Below are positions 42,919-49,635 of a DNA stretch of 57,697 bases, piece by piece. The DNA is taken from assembly GCA_016934415.1 (NCBI GenBank), contig JAFGSW010000038.1:1-57697 (forward strand), in the 5' to 3' direction. Below the pieces are notes generated by a model. The model did not search any database and was not told the DNA's origin. It worked only from the letters and a program-made list of their open reading frames with translations. Numbering within the stretch: the stretch's first letter is position 1; each line of letters starts with the position of its first letter. The translations under genes and the position numbers were made by a program. Origin of the DNA: Spirochaetales bacterium (GTDB lineage: Bacteria > Spirochaetota > Spirochaetia > SZUA-6 > RPPD01).

Positions 42919-44122
42919 CCGCCGCCGCCTCGCCGTTCTGCTTTTTCTCTTTTGCTGGACCCGGCTTCTCTGGGCCCAGGAAAAATTCGAGATCCGCTAC
43001 CAAGCCGGCGAGAAATTCAAAATCACCGAAAAATACGACCTCGCCAAACACGCGGGCAAGCAGTACCTCGGCTACGTTTCCGGCGAAGTCCGCGGCGTAT
43101 GCGAGATCTCCGCCGGCGGCGCCGCTTCGGCCGGCGGACTCCCGGTCTACGCGGGCACGTTTTACCTTCTTGAGGAAATACGCCGAGGGGCCAAGCCCGT
43201 CGCCAAAAGGATCGACGAAACGGTGAGCGTCAGCTTCAGCATCAAGCCGAACGGCGAGTACGTGGTCGATAAAAACGGGCCCTACCCCGCTCTCCGCGGC
43301 TTTCCGGCGTTCCCGGCCGAGCCCGTGGCGGTCGGCGAGACCTGGCGGGCGTACGGCGCGCGCGTGGTCGACCCGAAGCGCGACGGGAAGTTCACGCGGG
43401 TGAAAATTCTGGCGGAGTACACGTACCAGGGCAAGGGCGATCTCAACGGCACGCCCTGCGACGTCATCCGGGCCCGCTACGCCATGCGCTACAAGCGGGG
43501 GGACGACCCGGCCGGAGACGACCGGATCTCCGGCATCTCCGGCACGCACGACGTCACGATCTATTTCGACGCCGCCCGCTCCCGGCCCGCCTTCATGCGC
43601 GACCGGACCGAGGAGGACTACGCCTACTCGGACGGCGCGAACGAATCCTACAAGGGATTCATCCTCACCTGGTTCGACATGGTCGTCTCACTTGAAAAAA
43701 CAAAGATCGTCCGGAACATCAAAAAGGAGCTCGAGGATTCGGGCATCAAGGACGTCATCGTCGAGGAGCGGCCCGAGGGCGTGGCGCTCACCGTCAACAA
43801 CATCCATTTCCTCCCCGACCAGGCGATCGTCAGGCCGGACGAGAGAGGGCGCCTGGCCGAGCTCGCCGCCGCGCTCACAAAGATCCCGAAGCGCACCATT
43901 CTGGTGCGCGGCCACACCGCCAGGTGGGGCTCGGTGGAGACCCAGGTGTCGCTTTCGGTGGAGCGCGCCAAGGCCATAGTCGATTATCTTGCGGCGCAGG
44001 GGATCGACGCGGGCCGTTTCATCTACGAGGGCAAGGGCGCGACCCAACCGGTGGCCGACAACGGCACCGAGGAGGGCCGGATGAAGAACCGGCGGGTGGA
44101 GATCATCATCCTGGAAGACTAG
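42911..44122 (+). CDS. OmpA-family peptidoglycan-binding protein
   Basis: 403 aa from the TTG at 42911 (overlapping the DOMON stop). Signal peptide ends LLWA before QEKFEIRYQ. A ~270-residue N-terminal beta-rich domain of unknown type is followed by an OmpA-like domain: VNNIHFLPDQAIVRPDERGR, ILVRGHTARWGSVETQ, LSVERAKAIVDYLAAQGID, MKNRRVEIIILED. The Asp and Arg that contact diaminopimelate in the family are present in recognisable positions. It likely tethers the envelope. The TAG stop is the start of palindrome copy C. Confidence 0.88.
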   Translation: MNNRRRLAVLLFLFCWTRLLWAQEKFEIRYQAGEKFKITEKYDLAKHAGKQYLGYVSGEVRGVCEISAGGAASAGGLPVYAGTFYLLEEIRRGAKPVAKRIDETVSVSFSIKPNGEYVVDKNGPYPALRGFPAFPAEPVAVGETWRAYGARVVDPKRDGKFTRVKILAEYTYQGKGDLNGTPCDVIRARYAMRYKRGDDPAGDDRISGISGTHDVTIYFDAARSRPAFMRDRTEEDYAYSDGANESYKGFILTWFDMVVSLEKTKIVRNIKKELEDSGIKDVIVEERPEGVALTVNNIHFLPDQAIVRPDERGRLAELAAALTKIPKRTILVRGHTARWGSVETQVSLSVERAKAIVDYLAAQGIDAGRFIYEGKGATQPVADNGTEEGRMKNRRVEIIILED

Positions 44123-44251
44123 CAGGTTGTTGAAAAAGTTGAGCTTTTTCAGCAACCCGCTTATAAAATTACCGGAGTTTTTTTTATAAAGAATTGAGCA
44201 ATACTCAGCCGAAAACCGTGAAAAATCTCATAAAATGCGTTCCGGCAATTT
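44120..44251. repeat. Dispersed palindromic element, copy C (long form)
   Basis: TAGCAGGTTGTTGAAAAAG with CTTTTTCAGCAACCCGC forms the first hairpin from the OmpA-family stop codon. AAATTACCGGA (44166-44176) and TCCGGCAATTT (44241-44251) bound the second part. Internal sequence is diverged from copy B but collinear. Confidence 0.85.
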
Positions 44252-44558
44252 CTGGTTTACATTCATTACCAAACCATGTTCCATTGCCATAAAACCCGGA
44301 AACAGGATAGAATGATTTTCGACCTATGCCGTTTCGGCAAAAGCGCGGAGGGCGATCTGATTCGCGGCGCCGGTCCGACGTTGTCGGCGCGGGACTTATC
44401 CCGGCGGCGGCCGTCGGTTTCCAAAAACGGCGTACTGCATCGGCCTCAACCGGCTCAGGAAGCGAAGGCCGATGAGGCGAACAGACGCCGCCGGGGGGGG
44501 GGACGCGCGGGCGACGGGAATATAATGCATCACGCTTTGAAAAAGGAGACGACCACTC
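44252..44558. other. Gap before the SGNH hydrolase gene
   Basis: About 300 bases without a supported gene. It continues after repeat copy C with CTGGTTTACATTCATTACC. A strong AAAAGGAGACGACC ribosome-binding site precedes the next ATG. Confidence 0.5.
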
Positions 44559-45755
44559 ATGAAAAGTATCTCTCTCGTACTGCTCACGGCGGGACTGTGT
44601 CTGATGCTCGGTAACGTCGCCGCCCGGGACAACTGGGTCACCAGCTGGGCGTCCGCGCAGCAGTTGACCGAGCCGCATAACATGCCGCCGAAGCCCGGCC
44701 TGACGGACGCCACCCTGCGCCAGGCGGTGCACGCTTCCATCGGCGGCAAAAGAATACGATTGCGGTTTTCAAATGAATTCGGCAACGGCCCGGTCACCGT
44801 CAACGCTGCCGCCGTGGCCGTCTACGCCGGGAACGGCGCGATCAAGCCGAAAACCAGCCGGCCGGTGCTGTTCAACAAGTCGGCTTCCGTCACCATCGCG
44901 CCGAAAGAAGCGGTCTATTCCGATCCGCTCGCCTTCACCGTCGACCCGCTCGCCGAACTGGCCGTTACGATCGCTTTCGGCGAAGTGCCGAAAGGGCTCA
45001 CCGGCCATCCCGGCTCGCGGACAATATCCTATTTCAAGGCCGGGGCCGGAGTCGCCGACGAAAGATTCGACGAGCCCCGGCGGGCCGAGCACTGGTACAT
45101 CCTCTCCGCCATCGACGTTATGGCGGACGCGAAAACGAGGGCGATCGTCTGCCTGGGCGATTCGCTCACCGACGGCCGCGGCTCGACCACCAACAGGAAC
45201 AACCGCTGGACGGACAACCTCTCCGCCCGGCTCCGGGCGAACAAGGCGACGAAAAACATCGCGGTCGTCAATATGGGAATCGGCGGGAACGCGGTCTATT
45301 CGGGCGGCCTGGGACCCACGGCCGCGGCGCGCTTCGATCGGGACGTGCTCGGGATCCGCGGCGTGAAGTGGGTGATCGTGCTGGCGGGCGTCAACGACAT
45401 CGGCGGCGCCTCCAAGAAGGGGTCCCCGGAGACGGCCGACAGACTCATCGCCTCGTTCAAGGAGTTCGCGGAGAAAGCCCACGCCGCCGGCCTCAAGATC
45501 TACGGCATCCCCATCCTGCCCTTCGGCGGCTCGCAGTACGCGAACGAAGAACACGAGGCGGCGCGGGTGAAGGTGAACGAGTGGATGAAGACGAGCGGCG
45601 CGTTCGACGCGTATCTCGACGTCGAATCCGCGGTGGCCGACCCGTCCGACCCGAAGAAACTCGCGCGCCGGTTCGACTCGAACGACCACCTGCATTTGAG
45701 CCCGAAGGGTTACCAGGCGCTCGCCGACGCCATCGACCTCAAGCTCTTCAAATGA
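44559..45755 (+). CDS. Secreted SGNH/GDSL-type hydrolase
   Basis: 398 aa. Signal peptide ends GNVAA before RDNWVTSWASAQQ. Residues ~30-190 are a beta-rich N-terminal domain (LRQAVHASIGGKRIRLRFSN). The SGNH catalytic domain then shows block I GDSLTDGRGS (nucleophile Ser), block II NMGIGGN, block III GVNDIGG and block V NDHLHLSPKGYQ with Asp and His. Such esterases deacylate carbohydrates or lipids. All four SGNH blocks are intact. Followed after seven bases by a 54-aa gene. Confidence 0.93.
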   Translation: MKSISLVLLTAGLCLMLGNVAARDNWVTSWASAQQLTEPHNMPPKPGLTDATLRQAVHASIGGKRIRLRFSNEFGNGPVTVNAAAVAVYAGNGAIKPKTSRPVLFNKSASVTIAPKEAVYSDPLAFTVDPLAELAVTIAFGEVPKGLTGHPGSRTISYFKAGAGVADERFDEPRRAEHWYILSAIDVMADAKTRAIVCLGDSLTDGRGSTTNRNNRWTDNLSARLRANKATKNIAVVNMGIGGNAVYSGGLGPTAAARFDRDVLGIRGVKWVIVLAGVNDIGGASKKGSPETADRLIASFKEFAEKAHAAGLKIYGIPILPFGGSQYANEEHEAARVKVNEWMKTSGAFDAYLDVESAVADPSDPKKLARRFDSNDHLHLSPKGYQALADAIDLKLFK

Positions 45756-45762
45756 TCCGGGA

Positions 45763-45927
45763 ATGAGCGATTTTTCACGGAAGCTGCAAGCCGCCGTCCT
45801 CGAAGCATTGAGCCCCATGGAGCGCTGGAAGCTCAATGAGCGGGAGGCCGAGGAGCTTTTGCGCTTCTGTCCGGACTATGCCGCCGTGTACTGGAAAAGG
45901 AAATTCCCCGTCAAGGCGAAACCATGA
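45763..45927 (+). CDS. 54-aa hypothetical protein upstream of the nucleotidyltransferase-like gene
   Basis: 54 aa, beginning MSDFSRKLQAAVLEALSPME and ending YWKRKFPVKAKP, helical and charged, with REAEELLRFCPDYAAVYWKR. No family recognised. Its TGA overlaps the ATG of the next gene (ATGA), and it starts 8 bases after the hydrolase stop. The coupling suggests it is the small partner of a two-gene toxin-antitoxin-like module, by position only. Confidence 0.6.
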   Translation: MSDFSRKLQAAVLEALSPMERWKLNEREAEELLRFCPDYAAVYWKRKFPVKAKP

Positions 45928-46466
45928 TCCGTAAAATCGAGATTCTCCGAATCCTTCACGAACGCGGCGTCCCGGCGGTGGTCATCGGCGGCGTCGCCCT
46001 CCGCATCCACGGCAGCCCGCGGGTGACGCACGATCTCGACGTTGCGATCCGTTCGGAAGACGTCGCCGCCGTGATCGACCTCATGTACGCAAGCGGCTAC
46101 TACTGCGCCCGGGCATCGACCCCAACCGCCCTGCGGATGCTTCTCACCCCGTCCGCCGCGAAGGAATGGGTCGAGGCTTCGAAAAGCGGATCGATGACGT
46201 TCGTTCATTTCGACGCGCCGCTTGCGGCGGCTGACATGCCGTTCTCCCGGATCGACATCAACACTGAAATCGATTTCATCTTTGCGCTTTCAATTCCCGT
46301 TCCGCGCCTGCGCGAGAACGCGAAGGAAATCATGTTCGAAAACTTTCCCGTCTTCGTGGCTTCACCGGCCGACTTGCTCGCGCTTAAAAAAAAGCGTCCG
46401 GACAAATCACCCGCCGATGAAGCGGACATCGCCTTTCTCCAGCGGCTGATCGCCGAAAAACCGTAA
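45924..46466 (+). CDS. Nucleotidyltransferase-like protein (AbiEii/MNT-type)
   Basis: 180 aa. VVIGGVALRIHGSPRVTHDL directly followed by DVAIRSEDV contains the Gly-Gly and Asp-x-Asp pattern of the minimal nucleotidyltransferase fold used by AbiEii and related type IV toxins and by antibiotic nucleotidyltransferases. Later VASPADLLALKKKRPDKSPA and DEADIAFLQRLIAEKP match the conserved C-terminal region of the same group. Overlaps the 54-aa gene by four bases. Activity and target unknown. Confidence 0.78.
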   Translation: MIRKIEILRILHERGVPAVVIGGVALRIHGSPRVTHDLDVAIRSEDVAAVIDLMYASGYYCARASTPTALRMLLTPSAAKEWVEASKSGSMTFVHFDAPLAAADMPFSRIDINTEIDFIFALSIPVPRLRENAKEIMFENFPVFVASPADLLALKKKRPDKSPADEADIAFLQRLIAEKP

Positions 46467-46502
46467 ATCCCAATCACATACCCCGGGAGTGCGCTCTGCC
46501 GC

Positions 46503-46634
46503 TCAGCCGGTTTGATCAGCCACGCGTTTTTTCTCCGGGGCGGATATGTGCGGCCCGTCGCAGCCGGGATCTACTCGTTCCCGCCCCTCGGCCTGCGCGT
46601 CGTCCGCCGGATCGAGGCGATCATTCAATCGGTT
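46503..46634 (+). pseudogene. proS: Fragment of prolyl-tRNA synthetase
   Basis: The plus strand reads ISHAFFLRGGYVRPVAAGIY, then SFPPLGLRVVRRIEAII, which aligns with residues ~20-55 of bacterial ProRS (SHxLLLRAGYIRPxAAGIYxWLPLGLRVxRKxExI). There is no start and nothing after; it ends at a 15-bp tandem duplication. An intact proS must be elsewhere; this is a remnant or recombination scar. Confidence 0.75.
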
Positions 46635-46659
46635 ATTCTTCCACCGGTTATTCTTCCAC
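46630..46659. repeat. 15-bp tandem duplication at the proS-remnant junction
   Basis: CGGTTATTCTTCCAC occurs twice back to back. The unit covers the last codons and the TAA stop of the minus-strand propeller lipoprotein gene, and it marks the end of the proS homology, suggesting a break-and-join event. Confidence 0.9.
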
Positions 46660-48252
46660 CGCAGCGAAGTATATGCAACCGGCGATATCCTCCGGCGAGT
46701 ACCAGGCAACGGCGAATCCCCGATCGGTTGAAACGACTGAATGGTTCAGTCCCGGGTAACCGGGGAAGAATCGATCGTCGCCCGTTTTCCCTCCCGCGCG
46801 GTCCAGGACGGTCGATACCATCTGCCGCCGGTGCGCCTGGAAACCGGAGACCTCGAACTCACCGCCGGACGCATGTACCGCCAGACCGACGCGGCTTTGC
46901 GGTCCGACCGGTCCGAAGGCGTTGAAGACGTCAATTTCTTCGCCCATCCGTTCCCCGGAGCCGTTCACGAGCGCGAAGCGGACGTACAGATTATTCCTGG
47001 CTCCCCGCTTCTGAAAGCTCTGGTATACCCATGCCGCCCCGAATTCGGTTCCGTTCCAGGCGAGGGCCGGTTCGCGTGCGGCGCCGTCTACCCGGGACAA
47101 CGATATGGCATCGCCCAACGTCTCACCCCCGGCGCCGAGGCGGGTAAAATGGATTACGTCGTCGGCGGCCCCGGTGTCCGCCCAGGCGATCCCGTAATCG
47201 CGCCCGGTCCAGGCGAGGGCCGGGGCGCTTCCGGTGTCCTTTCGGACGAGCGTCGCGTTTCCCAGGGCGTCGCCCTCAGGGTTCAGGCGCATGAAATAGA
47301 GGTCGCGGTTCGTCTTATCCATAAAGGTGAAAAAAGGCGGCCGCGGGCTCGTGACGACCCGACTCGTGTCGTGAGAAACGATCCAGGCCGCGGCGAACCC
47401 GTTCCCGTTCCAGACGAGACACGGATCGCCGGAACCTTTTTCACCCTCACCGGAGACGAGCTTGTCCGGCCCGACCTTCTTCCCGGCCGCGTCGAGCCGG
47501 GCGAAATATATCCGGCCCTTCTCAGCGGAGAAATCCTCCCAGGCCAGCCCGTACCCGTCGCCGGTCCAGGCGAGCGAGCTTGCCGCGCCGCGGGAGGCGG
47601 GCGTCGCCGCGACGACCGTTTTTTCGCCCGGCAGGCGTCCTTGCCCGTCGAGCCGGGCGAAATACAGGGAAGTCCTCCCGTTCCGCACGTCGTCCCACGC
47701 CAAACCGTATCCCGCGCCCGCGCGCACCAGCGCCGGCCGCGCGTTCTCTCCGGCGGCCCGCGCCACCGGCACGGCCCCGCGCGAGCCGTTGTAGGAGACT
47801 TTGAAGCTGAACTCGGGGTCGGAGGGATCGGCGCTTGCGACCGTCACCAGCGCGCTCTTCGGGCCCAAATCACGCGGCGAAAAAACGACCGTGAAGTTGA
47901 CGCTTTCCCTCGGCATCACTTTCGTACCCTGGTGCGGAACGGGCTTGAATTCGGCCGCGTCTTTGCCCGTGACGGTGATGTCGCGGATCTCCAGCGGCGA
48001 CTGCTTGAGGTTCCAGACGGAAAAATAGGCGGGGGATTCCCCGTTCAGGCGGTCGTACTCGTCGTACGAATATTCCTCGAGGGGAGGCCCCTCGCTGAAC
48101 GGCAGGTCGATGTACGGCGTGCCGGTCACGGACATGACCGGCGCCCTCGTTTCACCGCACCCGGCCGCGGCGAGCAGAAGGAGAGCGACGAAGGCGGCAA
48201 GAACGCGCGGTCTTCGGCAATCACTGCGTTTGATGTCGGAGGCGATGGTCAT
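46648..48252 (-). CDS. Lipoprotein with Ig-like domain and beta-propeller repeats
   Basis: 534 aa from the ATG at 48252, the start that gives a proper signal peptide ending LLLAAAGC (lipobox). Residues ~50-150 form a choice-of-anchor/ASH-type Ig fold (IRDITVTGKDAAEF, MPRESVNFTVVFSPRDLG). The rest is six or more ~50-residue repeats of the type ALAWTGxGYGxAWxDxxxxxxxIYFxRLDxxGxxxG, a beta-propeller. No catalytic residues known. A promoter in the dispersed element upstream would start transcription at or next to the ATG. Its stop codon lies in the duplicated 15-mer. Confidence 0.8.
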   Translation of the reverse strand: MTIASDIKRSDCRRPRVLAAFVALLLLAAAGCGETRAPVMSVTGTPYIDLPFSEGPPLEEYSYDEYDRLNGESPAYFSVWNLKQSPLEIRDITVTGKDAAEFKPVPHQGTKVMPRESVNFTVVFSPRDLGPKSALVTVASADPSDPEFSFKVSYNGSRGAVPVARAAGENARPALVRAGAGYGLAWDDVRNGRTSLYFARLDGQGRLPGEKTVVAATPASRGAASSLAWTGDGYGLAWEDFSAEKGRIYFARLDAAGKKVGPDKLVSGEGEKGSGDPCLVWNGNGFAAAWIVSHDTSRVVTSPRPPFFTFMDKTNRDLYFMRLNPEGDALGNATLVRKDTGSAPALAWTGRDYGIAWADTGAADDVIHFTRLGAGGETLGDAISLSRVDGAAREPALAWNGTEFGAAWVYQSFQKRGARNNLYVRFALVNGSGERMGEEIDVFNAFGPVGPQSRVGLAVHASGGEFEVSGFQAHRRQMVSTVLDRAGGKTGDDRFFPGYPGLNHSVVSTDRGFAVAWYSPEDIAGCIYFAAVEE

Positions 48253-48258
48253 GGCTTG

Positions 48259-48287
48259 ATTATACTCAATCGTTATTATTTTGTCAT
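48259..48287 (-). promoter_or_regulatory. Promoter giving a leaderless mRNA for the propeller lipoprotein
   Basis: On the minus strand ATGACA (48287-48282), 17-base spacer, perfect TATAAT (48264-48259), then six bases to the ATG at 48252. No Shine-Dalgarno is present. Confidence 0.6.
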
Positions 48288-48349
48288 ACAAAGACTTCAC
48301 CAAGTCTCTGTATGACAAAGAAGTATAATCGGGAATACCCGATAAAGCG
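48262..48349. repeat. Promoter-bearing dispersed palindrome, copy 2
   Basis: Starts ATACTCAATCG, has the stem TGTCATACAAAGACT (48282-48296) with AGTCTCTGTATGACA (48303-48317), then AAAGAAGTATAATCG and AATACCCGATAAAGCG. Collinear with copy 1 at 10365. The stem sequences differ between copies but stay paired (14 of 15 each), so the structure is under selection or recently formed. Confidence 0.75.
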
Positions 48350-48478
48350 TAGCTTTGCGGGTATATATCGACCGCCGGGTCACGATGCTACCGACGCATG
48401 GTGCGATTTTCGCCGCGGGATGCGCAATCACGGCCCGAAGACGGACCCGGAATTACCGTAAAACGATCGACGGGTTTT

Positions 48479-49621
48479 CTATTCTTTCCAGAACCGGGCG
48501 AAACGAGTTCCCGGGGAGACAAGGACCTGTTTCTTCCCGACATAGAACTGGATTCCGCTGACAGGCGTATCGTCCCATTTGCTTGTGGGATATACCTCGT
48601 CTATGATGATCTTCAGATCTGAAATGGTAATCGGCTGAGAAAGGGTGAAACGGAATTCCTTCATTGCATCGGGAATCTCCGCCGATTTTTCTTCGCCATT
48701 AATGATTAAGCGGATTTTCTTCAATCTATTGTTCCGAGAGTAATAGTTCCGGTCCATCCAGCCGGGATTAATACCGATGGAAGTTACGTTTCTCAGATTG
48801 GCGAATACGAAGCCGACGGATTCACCGAGGCCCGGGCCGTCAACGCCCTCGAACCAGCCGCTTCGCGGGTTGCCGTCAATGACGTACATGGGATGGTAGG
48901 CGTCCTTCTTTTTCGGCTCGACGAGGTTCGAGCTTGCCGATACTTCCATGAGGATCGCCTTGTCGGGGTCCTCCAGGACGCGGATGAAGCCTTTTTCCGG
49001 AAATTTCGGTTTGAGCATCGTTTCCAGATCGACGGAATAAAGATTTTCGAGATGCAAGTCCAGCATGGTCATACCGAGATCGATGTACGAGAACGGTCTG
49101 CTGAAAAAATCTGTTTGAAGCGTATTTTTCACGGTCACGGTATCGGGTAATCGTCGGTCTGCATGGTTGGAAATCAGGGATTTCAAATACCGGTAATCCG
49201 TGAAAAAAGCCTTCCAATTCCATTGGTAGGTTTCGTCGCAGGCCGACTCTATCCGCTCGTGATATCGCCAGATTCCGGCCGACGCCTGAACCTTATACTC
49301 GCCGTAATTTATTCTGTCGATCCTTCTCAAAATGCGGAACGCGATCGTTCCTTTTTCAATGTGATATGACCACGTTCCCTCCTCCAGGTTTTGAGGATCG
49401 TCGGGGCTTCCATTGGTCTTTTGGAAATATCCGTTGCGACAAAGGAATAGCCTGACGTCGCGAAAATCGGCGGCGGCCAGCGGTCCCAGATAGAGGTCCC
49501 ATGAATCCCCGATCGTCAGGTACCGCAATACGCATCCCGCGGGATCCGGAATGTCCTGGGCCTGAAGGAGAAAGGCGACGGTGCACTCAAAGGCGATAAA
49601 GAGCAGAATGCGCTTGTTCAT
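48479..49621 (-). CDS. Secreted protein with NADase-type glycan-binding (discoidin-like) domain
   Basis: 380 aa. Signal peptide ends VAFLLQA before QDIPDPAG. An N-terminal ~220-residue region of unknown fold precedes a C-terminal domain reading MEVSASSNLVEPKKKDAYHP, VIDGNPRSGWFEGVDGPG, SIGINPGWMDRNYYSRNN and RLKKIRLIINGE, the pattern of the NADase-type glycan-binding domain. It probably binds sugar outside the cell. It follows the deacetylase-like gene on the same strand by 14 bases, so the two may form an operon. Confidence 0.82.
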   Translation of the reverse strand: MNKRILLFIAFECTVAFLLQAQDIPDPAGCVLRYLTIGDSWDLYLGPLAAADFRDVRLFLCRNGYFQKTNGSPDDPQNLEEGTWSYHIEKGTIAFRILRRIDRINYGEYKVQASAGIWRYHERIESACDETYQWNWKAFFTDYRYLKSLISNHADRRLPDTVTVKNTLQTDFFSRPFSYIDLGMTMLDLHLENLYSVDLETMLKPKFPEKGFIRVLEDPDKAILMEVSASSNLVEPKKKDAYHPMYVIDGNPRSGWFEGVDGPGLGESVGFVFANLRNVTSIGINPGWMDRNYYSRNNRLKKIRLIINGEEKSAEIPDAMKEFRFTLSQPITISDLKIIIDEVYPTSKWDDTPVSGIQFYVGKKQVLVSPGTRFARFWKE

Positions 49622-49635
49622 AGGCGCAATCTAAC

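Noticed and set aside
46741-48315. 524-aa plus-strand frame over the propeller lipoprotein gene
   Set aside because: Shadow of the repeat-rich minus-strand gene; no start signal and no family.
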